Shown piece by piece: positions 13,927 through 21,972 of a stretch of 32,101 nucleotides of DNA. The first letter of the stretch is position 1, and each line of letters opens with the position of its first letter. The stretch covers positions 1 through 32,101 of the IMG/VR virus record IMGVR_UViG_3300044729_001327; one strand, given 5' to 3'. The stretch is from a virus. The notes beneath the pieces are model-generated. The model ran no database searches. It was given only the letters and a program-made list of their open reading frames with translations, and was not told where the DNA came from. Both the position numbers and the translations under genes were made by a program.

Positions 13927-15360
13927 ATGGCTCAATTAGTATTCGACCAACAATGGAACGAACAAATGAAAACCAACGATACGTCTTTAGCAAAGATGTT
14001 GATGTTGAAACCTGACCAATTATCTCCAGTATTAACATATCTTATGGGAGATGAAAGTCAAAGATTTCCTCTCATGTACCTTTCTGAAGGTATGAAAGCA
14101 ATGAAAGAAATAGAAGGTGATGAGTATGAATATGACGTAATTGGACGTCTATTCAAAGCTATTCCTTTAGCAGCAACTGTATCAACTGCAAATGCTGGTA
14201 TCGGTTACTCTACTTTTACTATTCAATTTCAAGAAAAATTATTTCCTAAAGATTACACAATCTTAACTCCTAATGGTTATCAATTAACAGTAGTAGGTGA
14301 ACCTTACCAAACAAATGGTTTGTGGAGCTTTCCTGTAAAATTAGTAGCTAAAAACAGTTCACAGTTTTTACCTTCTTCTGAATTAACTGCTGGTAACTTG
14401 TTCTCATTAGGTTGGGCAGCTGTAGCATCATTTGGTTCAACTGGTAATGAGTCAGTTTCTACTGCTCCTTATAAAGTGAGAGGTGATATTACTACTCTTC
14501 GTAAATCTTACAAATGGGAAGGTAATGTAAAATATCGTTCTACTGTAACTGTAAAACTTCCTACTTCTGGTGGTGGAGAAAAATCTTTATGGTGGCCGTT
14601 TGAAGAATACCAACACAACTTGTCATTCCGTCAAGAATGTGAAACTAACTATTGGTATTCAACTTCAAATCGTGATGCTTCAGGTATTGTTAATGAAAGA
14701 GATGTTAATGGTAATCCTATTGTTCGTGGTTCAGGTATTCTTGAGCAAATAATGAACAAAGATACTTTTGGTACTTTGACAGTAGATAAAATTCATCAAA
14801 CAATTCGTAGTACTTTCTACGGTATGTCTGATGCAAGTAATAAAGTTGTAACAATCTTTACTGGTATTGGTGGTCGTCAAGAATTTGATGATGCTATGAA
14901 AGCAGATTTAGCAGCTAGAAGTTACATTAAATTAACTGATGCTCAATTCGTTACTGGTTCTGGTTATTCATTAGCTTTAGGTGGATACTTTGATATGTAT
15001 CAGCACGTTGATGGTTACAAAATTATAATTAAAACTGCATCTATTTTTGATAATGGACCTCAAGCTTTAGCGTCACCTAGACATCCTAAAACTGGTTTAC
15101 CATTAGAATCACATAGATTAGTATTTGTTGATACATCTACTTATAACGGTGAAAACAACCTTGTAATGGTAACTAAAAAAGGCCGTTCAATGGTAAGAGC
15201 AGTTGTTAAAGGTATGAATGAAGTATCAGCTAATTTAACTGGTAATGATTCAATTGCAACTGATAAAGATGCAAGTTCAATTCACTTTATGAAAGCAGGT
15301 CAAGTAGTTCTTAGACGTTTCAATACTTCTATCGACCTACGTTGTGTAGCTGGATTGTAG
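13927..15360 (+). CDS. major capsid protein (477 aa)
   Basis: This is the HK97-fold shell protein, judged by position, length close to known crAss-like capsid proteins and family-like text (LVMVTKKGRSMVRAVVKGMNE near the C-terminus). The gene has an A-rich leader (acaaatataaataaac) and a higher share of C-ending codons (ttc, tac, aac) than its neighbours, as in strongly expressed genes. It is followed at once by a perfect hairpin terminator. The encoded GroES-like protein may help it fold. Confidence 0.88.
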   Translation: MAQLVFDQQWNEQMKTNDTSLAKMLMLKPDQLSPVLTYLMGDESQRFPLMYLSEGMKAMKEIEGDEYEYDVIGRLFKAIPLAATVSTANAGIGYSTFTIQFQEKLFPKDYTILTPNGYQLTVVGEPYQTNGLWSFPVKLVAKNSSQFLPSSELTAGNLFSLGWAAVASFGSTGNESVSTAPYKVRGDITTLRKSYKWEGNVKYRSTVTVKLPTSGGGEKSLWWPFEEYQHNLSFRQECETNYWYSTSNRDASGIVNERDVNGNPIVRGSGILEQIMNKDTFGTLTVDKIHQTIRSTFYGMSDASNKVVTIFTGIGGRQEFDDAMKADLAARSYIKLTDAQFVTGSGYSLALGGYFDMYQHVDGYKIIIKTASIFDNGPQALASPRHPKTGLPLESHRLVFVDTSTYNGENNLVMVTKKGRSMVRAVVKGMNEVSANLTGNDSIATDKDASSIHFMKAGQVVLRRFNTSIDLRCVAGL

Positions 15361-15370
15361 TATAAAATTT

Positions 15371-15402
15371 AAACTAGGAGTAGAAATACTCCTAGTTTTA
15401 TA
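15371..15402 (+). terminator. strong terminator after the major capsid gene
   Basis: AAACTAGGAGTA and TACTCCTAGTTT form a perfect 12-bp stem with a GAAA tetraloop, followed by a T-rich stretch. It lies 10 bp past the capsid stop codon. The loop region TAGAAATA is identical to that of the terminator at 19312. Confidence 0.85.
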
Positions 15403-15475
15403 TTGAGTTGTAGTGTTAATGGCAGCACAAAATACAATGGAGTATTTTAGCTGGGGTTCGATTCCCTGCCCTCAA
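15403..15475 (+). tRNA. tRNA-like element with aberrant anticodon arm
   Basis: The 73-nt element has clear tRNA parts: a D-arm GTGT/GCAC with loop TAATGGCA, a T-arm TGGGG-TTCGATT-CCCTG with an invariant-type loop, and TTGAG pairing with CTCAA at the ends. The acceptor stem has only five good pairs and then TT/CC mismatches. The anticodon arm pairs best as AAATAC/GTATTT around a 6-nt loop, or with an 8-nt loop, and neither puts U33 in place. There is no encoded CCA. It may be a degenerate tRNA, an unusual tRNA, or a tRNA mimic. The anticodon cannot be assigned. Confidence 0.5.
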
Positions 15476-15500
15476 CAAACTTAGAAAAAAAGAAAAAAAG

Positions 15501-16379
15501 ATGATTAAGATTCAACGAAAAGAGTACAAAAGACACGGTTTTGCTAAACAATTAGCTTCGGAGTCTGTAGCAATTATTGGTTCATACATGACTAAAACAG
15601 GTCAATCAGGTTGTGGACTATCATTGGAAGAAAAGAAAAAATGGATGCCTTTAATTTTAGCTATTGATAGTAAAGATATAGCTTTTTTAAAAGAGGTTAA
15701 TAAGTACTTTGACACTATGTCCATTAATGTTCCTTATGAAGGAGTTAGTTTAGATGAAACAATAGGAGAAGATGGAGAACCTAATAATGTAGAAGAATTT
15801 ATTAAATATAGATTCATTATGGGTCATCCGTATGTAGCTAAAGATCCTCAAGCAGCTGAAGCTGATGAAAAGAAACTATTTTACATAGAAAATGCTGAAG
15901 CTGAACTTCAAGCTAAATCTAAGAAAATTGGTAAGTCTACTAAAGCTTATATTGAGTTAGGTAAACTAATTGAAAATGAAGTTAAGATAGATTGGATACT
16001 TAGAGCATTATCTGTTAAGCATACTTCTATTGGTTCTATTGATAAAATAGCTTCAATGAAAAAAGCTGAAAAAGAAGTAGCTTTAGAAGAAATTGTTAAA
16101 AAAGATCCAGATTTCTTTATTACTTTAACATCAGATGATACTTTAGAATATAGAGCTGAAGTAGCTTCTATGGTTGAAGCAGGTATTTTTCAAAGAGTAG
16201 GAAACGACTATATTAATGGTACAGAAAATTTAGGAGATATAAATGCTGTAATAGCTTTCTTTAAAAATCCTAATGAATCTGAAAAAGTAGTAATATTAAA
16301 AGCTAAACTTAAACAATTCGGTAAAGAATTAAAAAGAGAAGCTAAAGAAGAAATAAAATCAAAAAAAATAAAAGAATAG
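15501..16379 (+). CDS. conserved-looking virion-module protein after the capsid gene (292 aa)
   Basis: MIKIQRKEYKRHGFAKQLASESVAIIGSYM... is mostly helical, with alternating acidic and basic segments, and ends in a very basic tail (GKELKREAKEEIKSKKIKE). Its position directly after the major capsid protein suggests a head or head-tail connection protein, as in other crAss-like genomes where the gene after the capsid is conserved. The sequence itself gives no mechanism. A terminator hairpin overlaps its stop codon. Confidence 0.65.
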   Translation: MIKIQRKEYKRHGFAKQLASESVAIIGSYMTKTGQSGCGLSLEEKKKWMPLILAIDSKDIAFLKEVNKYFDTMSINVPYEGVSLDETIGEDGEPNNVEEFIKYRFIMGHPYVAKDPQAAEADEKKLFYIENAEAELQAKSKKIGKSTKAYIELGKLIENEVKIDWILRALSVKHTSIGSIDKIASMKKAEKEVALEEIVKKDPDFFITLTSDDTLEYRAEVASMVEAGIFQRVGNDYINGTENLGDINAVIAFFKNPNESEKVVILKAKLKQFGKELKREAKEEIKSKKIKE

Positions 16380-16401
16380 GGTCAAACCTATTCTTTTTAT
16401 A
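16371..16401 (+). terminator. terminator overlapping the stop of the 292-aa gene
   Basis: AAAGAATAGG and CCTATTCTTT form a perfect 10-bp stem around GTCAAA, followed by a short T-rich run. The ascending arm includes the gene's last codons and its stop. No promoter element is visible before the next gene, so termination is probably partial. Confidence 0.7.
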
Positions 16402-16406
16402 AAACT

Positions 16407-17852
16407 ATGAGTAATATAAAAGAATGGCATATATTGTTGGACCAAGAATTAAATAAAGTAAATTCTGCTTTATATGATATTCTGACTCCTCAAGAAAAAG
16501 ACATAGCTTTCAATAAAAATATTGAAAAGTTTGTTAAACAAAGATATGGTGCTAATTCTAATGCTAAACAAAAAGGTTTTGAGCAATCTCAAAAAAGAAT
16601 AGATGATTTAAGAGAATTGGTTAAAATTAATTATAGTTTAACTGCTTATAAACCTAGTTTTGATGATATTGATTTTAATTCAATGGTAAAAGCAGAACTT
16701 CCTTCTGATTATTGTTTATCAATAAACACAAGAAGTCAAATTAGTTATGTTGATTGTGGAACTTTTACTTATCAAGAAGTTCCTAAAAACGAATACTATT
16801 CTGTATTACCTGTTAGTTCTTTTGTTAATACAAATTGGGGCACAACTAGATTAAAAACATTTTTATATAAAAATCCAGATGTTTATTATCTTGTTTCAGC
16901 AGCTGGTCCAGGAGCTCCAGGTTATAATATTTTTTATATGACAACTAATTTAGCTGCTATTAATTGGAGTGTTAATGACCCAATTGTTTTTGTTACAAAA
17001 GGAGGAACCGATTCAAACATTCAAATAGGAACAACTTATTATATAAAAACTATTACTTCTTCTAGTATGACTATTTCTGCTAGCCTCGTTGGAGGAGTTG
17101 CAGGTCCAGAATTTCAACTTAATGGTACTTTAACAAATACAACTGGAATTAAAAATTTAGGTGCAGATCCATCAAATGTAGATGTAGTAATAGGTACAGA
17201 TTTAGTAATGACTAATGCTTCAAATTATACAACTGAAGATAATAGTTATATGACTTCTGTAATTACAGATTTCTTAAAAAATAGTTGGAATGGTTTTTCA
17301 GGTACAGTAAATTCTGTAACATATAATTATAAATCTAAAGATTTTGAATTTTATTTTGAAAGATATAAAGATTTGTATTTTGCTAATAGTATTATTATAG
17401 TATATAAAGGAAGTAATAGTGTTATACCAACTTGGAGTTATTCAACTAATTCAGGTTCTACTTATACAGAATTAACTAATAATACTTATGCACTAACAAC
17501 GTATGTTTTAGGTGGAACAAATCAAACTACATCTAATAAACAAGTACAAGAAGATGATTTGTTTGCTTTGCAACAAGACCCTTTTAATGCTACTTATTAT
17601 GAGTTTCCTTTATGTTTTTTTAGTGGCAATGAATTAAACACTTATATTAATATAAATGATTTTGTTGTAAATAAAACTATTTTGTCTTACATTCGTAAAC
17701 CAAAAACTGTATCTTATTATTTAGATATAAATTGTGATTTACCTGAATTTACTCATAATGAAATATTAAGTATGACAGCTTCGTATTTACTTGAAGAGTT
17801 TGAAGCAGGAAGATATAAAACACATCAAGAAACAGTAATAACAAATGAATAA
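16407..17852 (+). CDS. virion structural protein (481 aa)
   Basis: The N-terminal 80 residues are helical and charged (FNKNIEKFVKQRYGANSN, then FEQSQKRIDDLREL). A long Ser/Thr/Asn/Tyr-rich beta region fills about 110-400, and a helical acidic C-terminus follows (HNEILSMTASYLLEEFEAGRY). A fold with helical ends around a beta domain suits a head-tail connector or ring protein of the crAss-like tail. Place and make-up are observed; the exact position in the virion is inferred. Confidence 0.65.
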   Translation: MSNIKEWHILLDQELNKVNSALYDILTPQEKDIAFNKNIEKFVKQRYGANSNAKQKGFEQSQKRIDDLRELVKINYSLTAYKPSFDDIDFNSMVKAELPSDYCLSINTRSQISYVDCGTFTYQEVPKNEYYSVLPVSSFVNTNWGTTRLKTFLYKNPDVYYLVSAAGPGAPGYNIFYMTTNLAAINWSVNDPIVFVTKGGTDSNIQIGTTYYIKTITSSSMTISASLVGGVAGPEFQLNGTLTNTTGIKNLGADPSNVDVVIGTDLVMTNASNYTTEDNSYMTSVITDFLKNSWNGFSGTVNSVTYNYKSKDFEFYFERYKDLYFANSIIIVYKGSNSVIPTWSYSTNSGSTYTELTNNTYALTTYVLGGTNQTTSNKQVQEDDLFALQQDPFNATYYEFPLCFFSGNELNTYININDFVVNKTILSYIRKPKTVSYYLDINCDLPEFTHNEILSMTASYLLEEFEAGRYKTHQETVITNE

Positions 17853-17896
17853 ATTTTTAAATTCAATAAATAAATAACAATTAAACAAACAAAAAA

Positions 17897-19288
17897 ATGT
17901 CAAAAACAGTTTTCATTGGAAATGCTTCAGCTTACACTACAGCAGCCAACCCAAATTTATTAGCAGCTGGAGAAATTGGAGTTTACTCTATTGCAACTAA
18001 TGGTACTTTTACTTTGCTTACAAACGGAACAACACCTGGTTCTGGAACTGGTACTGGATTAGTTACTGCTGCTGTAAAACTATTACCTTTAATGATAGCT
18101 CAAGGTATTGCTTCAGGTACTACTACTAACTTTAGAAGTGTAACACTTCAACCAAGAAGTGTAATTGCTGGATCAGTTCCTGCTACTGCTACTACTTACT
18201 TGTTTTCAATTCCTAATATCTATACAATAGGTTTTTCAGGAGTTTCAGGTGATTCAAACACAATTGTAGGAGCTACTGCTGGTACTTATGGTATTAATAT
18301 TAATAACATGAGTAAAGGTATTCCTCCCTTTCCTTACACAAGTTGGAACAAATCTTATCCGACTATTGGATCGGCTACACCTTTAAATATAGGTTACGAT
18401 ATGATGAAAGGTATTAATGCTAATACTTTAAATAATATTGCTACTGGTGCTTTACCTGAAGAAACTTTTGTATGGGCTTCTTTACTTTCAGGAACTAGTT
18501 CTACTTCATTACGAAATGTAGCTAATAGTGCTGATGTAACTGCTACTGTAACTAATGGTTCTACTGCTGTAATTTTAACAACTGGTTCTAGTACAATTAC
18601 TGTTGCTGATGGTTCTTATATTAGATTAGGTAGTGCAACTGATTTAGGTGCTCCTATTTATAAAGTATTGTCTGGTTGTACAACTGCCTTAACAGGTGTT
18701 ACAATTACTTTAGATTCACCTTATGTTAACAGTTCTATGGCTATGGGAGCTTCTGCTTCAACTGTTGCTGTAGGTGGACCTCTTACTCCAGGTGCAACTA
18801 TAGGTGTTAGATTTGTAGCTTTTGGTAATTCTTTTAATGGTATTCCTGTAACTCAATTAACTCCTAACAAACAAATATTTGTTTATGCTTCAGGTAATTT
18901 ATTTGATTTAGGAAGTGTAATTACTACAAATACTGTTGTAGCTAAACCTTATTTAAATGCTTCTAGTGCAGTAGTATCTGGTGTTTATCGTGAAGGCCAA
19001 GGTCTTGGTTATCAAGTACAAAAAGAAGAATTTATTGCTATGGGTTATTTTGGCTTTAACAATAGAGTATTTTTACCTTTCTCTAATCCTTATTATGCTT
19101 TGGCAACATCTAATTATGATGGTTTTGCATTTAAGTATAACGGTTATTGGGAAGATAAAACAGCTCAAGGTATTGGAAGACAAGAAACTTCAGAAATAGA
19201 AATATTTTGTGTTACTCCTTCTACTGATTCTGGTGATACTTTAGCTGCGCTGATTGTACCTACAATTATAGCTGCTTATGCTGCTTAG
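17897..19288 (+). CDS. probable abundant virion protein (463 aa)
   Basis: MSKTVFIGNASAYTTAANPNLLAAGEIGVY... is rich in Ala, Gly, Ser and Thr with little charge, typical of beta-rich shell, tube or decoration proteins. The gene has a very A-rich leader (aattaaacaaacaaaaaa) like the major capsid gene, and a terminator hairpin with the same TAGAAATA loop. By these signs it should be expressed strongly and alone, so I infer an abundant component such as an auxiliary capsid or tail-tube-like protein. No family is identified with certainty. Confidence 0.65.
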   Translation: MSKTVFIGNASAYTTAANPNLLAAGEIGVYSIATNGTFTLLTNGTTPGSGTGTGLVTAAVKLLPLMIAQGIASGTTTNFRSVTLQPRSVIAGSVPATATTYLFSIPNIYTIGFSGVSGDSNTIVGATAGTYGININNMSKGIPPFPYTSWNKSYPTIGSATPLNIGYDMMKGINANTLNNIATGALPEETFVWASLLSGTSSTSLRNVANSADVTATVTNGSTAVILTTGSSTITVADGSYIRLGSATDLGAPIYKVLSGCTTALTGVTITLDSPYVNSSMAMGASASTVAVGGPLTPGATIGVRFVAFGNSFNGIPVTQLTPNKQIFVYASGNLFDLGSVITTNTVVAKPYLNASSAVVSGVYREGQGLGYQVQKEEFIAMGYFGFNNRVFLPFSNPYYALATSNYDGFAFKYNGYWEDKTAQGIGRQETSEIEIFCVTPSTDSGDTLAALIVPTIIAAYAA

Positions 19289-19311
19289 TAATGTGTTTTT
19301 ATAATTAAATT

Positions 19312-19342
19312 AAAAGAGGATAGAAATATCCTCTTTTTTTAT
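19312..19342 (+). terminator. strong terminator after the 463-aa virion protein gene
   Basis: AAAAGAGGATA and TATCCTCTTTT form a perfect 11-bp stem with a GAAA loop, followed by TTT-ATTT. It closes the head block and precedes a promoter element. Confidence 0.85.
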
Positions 19343-19356
19343 TTAATATTATATGT

Positions 19357-19364
19357 TACATTTG
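19357..19364 (+). promoter_or_regulatory. promoter element TACATTTG opening the fibre cassette
   Basis: TACATTTGTA matches TAnnTTTGTA and lies 20 bp before the ATG at 19385, directly after the strong terminator. No TTG is seen at the -33 spacing. Confidence 0.6.
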
Positions 19365-19384
19365 TATCTCAAAATATTATTAAA

Positions 19385-19855
19385 ATGAATATAGATAAAT
19401 CAAACAGTGCTATACCTGTTGGAACAGATACAGTTACTGTTAATAGACAAGGTATATCTGAATATACTTGTACTTTAGAGAAATTAAGAGGGTATAAATC
19501 TTATGTAGCTCTTTTTTCTGTAGCAGATGATCCAGCACAAATACCAGAAATTGTTGTTATAAATAATGATTTTAAAACAGATTTTATTTTTACTCCAACC
19601 GGCAACACGACCCCCCTCCCCTGGGAGATAACTCCTGTTTCTAATGAAGCTATATTTACAAATAATAAAACAGTTTGTTTTTTTCAAAATTCCAGAATCA
19701 CCGCCGTCCCCCAATTCGATGCTACAGTTAGTTGGCAATTTTCCCGAACCTCAGATACAACCTGTCTTTTAGCATGGACCGCTGCGGCTCCTCATCAACA
19801 AGGAGATGACTTATCTTTTTATAATTGTTCTTTAGAAATAAGAGTTTATAATTAA
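19385..19855 (+). CDS. small beta-rich adhesin or decoration protein with an anomalous C-terminal part (156 aa)
   Basis: MNIDKSNSAIPVGTDTVTVNRQG... reads as a small beta-sandwich, with alternating hydrophobic residues and a final LEIRVYN strand. From residue 72 to about 135 codon use changes sharply: three clusters of codons ending in C (residues 72-79, 103-111, 120-132), while the rest of the gene almost never uses C at third positions. These residues (T, G, N, P, L, S, I, A, V, F) look loop-like and varied. This suggests a ligand-binding surface diversified by a retroelement, or a recombined segment. It is first in the fibre cassette, fitting a surface-exposed virion protein. Confidence 0.6.
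   Translation: MNIDKSNSAIPVGTDTVTVNRQGISEYTCTLEKLRGYKSYVALFSVADDPAQIPEIVVINNDFKTDFIFTPTGNTTPLPWEITPVSNEAIFTNNKTVCFFQNSRITAVPQFDATVSWQFSRTSDTTCLLAWTAAAPHQQGDDLSFYNCSLEIRVYN
19598..19793 (+). other. candidate variable region (clusters of NNC codons)
   Basis: Codons 72-79 read acc ggc aac acg acc ccc ctc, then ccc. Codons 103-111 contain seven NNC codons out of nine, and codons 120-132 four more. Adenine-specific mutagenesis of AAC-rich template codons yields NNC codons, so this is the pattern expected of a DGR variable region. A GC-rich stretch (about 19777-19793) follows, where an initiation-of-mutagenic-homing site would lie. No reverse transcriptase or template repeat is visible in this window. 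Confidence 0.4.
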
Positions 19856-19859
19856 TATT

Positions 19860-20651
19860 ATGGCATTACAAGTAAGAACTAGATTAACACCAGGTTATGA
19901 TTGGAAAAGTATCTTAGTAGAAGATATTACTGGAACAGGTATAACTGGTTATGGAAATAACCAAGACCCTGTTGGTTTTAGAGAATTATCTGATATTGTG
20001 TCAATTAGATTAGAATTAACAAGTCCTTCTTTAATTACTACAATAATAGATATAACTGGAGGAACATTAACAACTTTTAAAACTACTTTACAATATACTG
20101 TTACTAATCTAGCTTTAGGATATTTAATAGATGAACCAATAGAAGATGGAATTTGGACTGTTGTTTATACTCCATTTTTTAGTAATGATCCTGTAATTAA
20201 TTTATCAGCAACCACTCCTAATACTTCTTTAACTTATTTAACAAGTAATAAAACTAGTTTTATAAATGCAACTAAACTAATTAGAATAGCAACAACTACA
20301 TATTCTAATATACTATCTAATATTAAAGATGCTTTAGCTCCCACAACTTCTATTTTATCTACTAATGTTACTCAAACATCAATGACAGGAAGTCAATATT
20401 ATGTAGGATTAGGAATAACAAGTTATACACCTATTGCTAGAGAAATTAAAGAATGTTTAGACGGTAAAGTAGCTGATTTATCTGTATGTGACTGTGGATG
20501 TTTAGAACTACAAACTATTAAATTAGTAAATATGTATTTATTATATGATGCTATGTTTGTAAATTGTGCAGCTAATAATATTACTAAAGCACAACAGATA
20601 TTTGATTTATTAACAACTTATTGTGATAAAGATTGTGGCTGTAACAGTTAA
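19860..20651 (+). CDS. virion-associated protein with Cys-rich C-terminal helical domain (263 aa)
   Basis: Residues 1-190 form a Thr/Ser/Ile-rich beta region. The C-terminal 75 residues are helical and contain CDCGC (about 210-214), a further single Cys (NCAANN) and a final CDKDCGC. The repeated Cys-x-Cys pairs suggest a metal site or disulphide-locked bundle. It lies between adhesin-like genes, so a fibre base or linker is plausible. The next gene also carries cysteines in a helical setting. No family is recognised. Confidence 0.55.
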   Translation: MALQVRTRLTPGYDWKSILVEDITGTGITGYGNNQDPVGFRELSDIVSIRLELTSPSLITTIIDITGGTLTTFKTTLQYTVTNLALGYLIDEPIEDGIWTVVYTPFFSNDPVINLSATTPNTSLTYLTSNKTSFINATKLIRIATTTYSNILSNIKDALAPTTSILSTNVTQTSMTGSQYYVGLGITSYTPIAREIKECLDGKVADLSVCDCGCLELQTIKLVNMYLLYDAMFVNCAANNITKAQQIFDLLTTYCDKDCGCNS

Positions 20652-20913
20652 TATATATAATGACGATCAATTAAAAATAGTATCTGATATACTTGATGCT
20701 AATTTTATAAGGTACTCTAACGGTACTTATAATTACTATGCTTATGGTTTAAATTGTAAACATTTATGTATAGTATATAAACTTTATTTAGCTAAACGAA
20801 TTTTAGCAGATTGGACTCAAAATATGAATGGAGAAGTAGGAACTAACTATAATTCTATTACTGATGAGCAATTTACTAATATTTTAGTTGATGCTTTAAA
20901 TTATTGTAATTAA
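20623..20913 (+). CDS. small helical protein (96 aa)
   Basis: MIKIVAVTVNIYNDDQLKIVSDILDANFIRY... begins at a GTG inside the end of the previous gene; a GTG at 20635 is an alternative, and no in-frame ATG is near. It has a central NCKHLCIVYKLYLAKRIL helix with two cysteines and a C-terminal helix ending ALNYCN. The layout of cysteines in helices resembles the C-terminal domain of the preceding protein, so the two may interact or share ancestry. Function unknown. Confidence 0.5.
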   Translation: MIKIVAVTVNIYNDDQLKIVSDILDANFIRYSNGTYNYYAYGLNCKHLCIVYKLYLAKRILADWTQNMNGEVGTNYNSITDEQFTNILVDALNYCN

Positions 20914-20918
20914 ATTTG
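20911..20918 (+). promoter_or_regulatory. promoter element TAAATTTG
   Basis: TAAATTTGTAAA matches the extended motif. A TTG at 20888-20890 lies 20 bp upstream. It overlaps the previous stop codon and ends 8 bp before the ATG at 20927. Confidence 0.65.
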
Positions 20919-20926
20919 TAAATAAA

Positions 20927-21202
20927 ATGACAAAAACAGACGAACTTTTATTAATAACTTACCAATTGTGGTATTCAAGTATAGCAACTACTCCTGTAAC
21001 AGCTACTGCTTCTTTAACTGGGACTTTAACTGCATTACCTGATGTTCCTTGTAAAGCTGTTACTTTTTTAACTGCTTGTAATGTTTCAGCTAATAATGGG
21101 GCTACTATTGCAATTGGACCTGGATTAAACTTTCCTTGTCAAAATACTAATCAACTTTCTGTATCTGGTTCAGGTACTCTTAACTATATAATTTTAAGAT
21201 AA
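20927..21202 (+). CDS. small beta-rich virion protein (91 aa)
   Basis: MTKTDELLLITYQLW... continues with Thr/Ala-rich strands (LTALPDVPCKAVTF, NNGATIAIGPGLNF, QLSVSGSGTLNYIILR). The pattern of short strands with a final Ser-Gly-x-Gly-x-x-NYI is common in small phage decoration or fibre-tip domains. It has its own promoter element and overlaps the next fibre-like gene by one base, so it is probably part of the same appendage. Confidence 0.6.
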   Translation: MTKTDELLLITYQLWYSSIATTPVTATASLTGTLTALPDVPCKAVTFLTACNVSANNGATIAIGPGLNFPCQNTNQLSVSGSGTLNYIILR

Positions 21203-21972
21203 TGTCAAAGTTTATAACATCAGATCCTCCATATAATGCTGGGTTATACCCAACCACAGATGGTTTTTTAGAATTAGCTAATGGAGTTGCTTTATCTTCT
21301 ATATTAACTCATGTTACTGACCAATTAAATACTCTTTCTCCTTTAGAATTAAGTACAAATAGTATTCGTATGAATACAACGGCGGCAGCATCTAGAGCTA
21401 CTTTACAAATAACAAGTATTCCATTTACAACTGGCAATGGAAACACGAACCACCCTGTTTTATTATTTGGTGCTCACGGTGGGGAAATATGGGCAGCAGG
21501 TAGTGATGCAGGAACATATCTTGGTATAAATGCTGTTTCTGGATTCAAAGGTAATCTTTTAGATTTTCATATAGGAGGTAATGCAACAAGTATATTTAAA
21601 GTAGCAGCTTCTGGAGCAGTTACAACTACTGGTCCTATTACAGCTCCAAGAAATATTGGAATTGTTATTACTCCTACAGTTAGTGCAGGTGCAGTTACAG
21701 TAAATTGTTCTTTAGGAGAATTTCATAATATTAATTTAGTTAACGGAGTACCTACAGCAATTACTTTAACAAATCCTGCTATTGGAGTTTATATGCTTAA
21801 TTTAAAACAAGGTACTTCAGGTTCATGTTTAGCTACATGGTCAACAACAATTATATGGTCTGGAGGATCTGCTCCTGTTTTAACTACAGCAGCTAATCGT
21901 ATAGATATTATTACTTTAATATATGATGGAGTTACCTGGAGAGGAGTTCCTACATTTAATTTTGCTAGCTAA
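21202..21972 (+). CDS. tail-fibre-like protein (256 aa)
   Basis: The N-terminal 60 residues are a short attachment-like region. A beta-structured shaft (about 60-150) with GNATSIFKVAASGAVTTTGPI follows, typical of trimeric fibres. The C-terminal domain (about 160-256) has the order NINLVNG, GVYMLNLKQG, TIIWSGGSAPVLTTAANRID and then WRGV, a beta domain often seen at the end of phage fibres. Codons around 21370-21500 are more GC-rich than the neighbourhood, hinting at domain exchange. Confidence 0.65.
   Translation: MSKFITSDPPYNAGLYPTTDGFLELANGVALSSILTHVTDQLNTLSPLELSTNSIRMNTTAAASRATLQITSIPFTTGNGNTNHPVLLFGAHGGEIWAAGSDAGTYLGINAVSGFKGNLLDFHIGGNATSIFKVAASGAVTTTGPITAPRNIGIVITPTVSAGAVTVNCSLGEFHNINLVNGVPTAITLTNPAIGVYMLNLKQGTSGSCLATWSTTIIWSGGSAPVLTTAANRIDIITLIYDGVTWRGVPTFNFAS

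Noticed and set aside
15436-15442. Reading the tRNA-like element as tRNA-Ser(GGA)
   Set aside because: Putting GGA after a U33 leaves the anticodon stem unpaired and there is no long variable arm, so no identity is assigned.
19484-19738. Leftward open frame inside the 156-residue adhesin-like gene
   Set aside because: It is an artefact of the C-rich codon clusters read on the other strand; no start signal.
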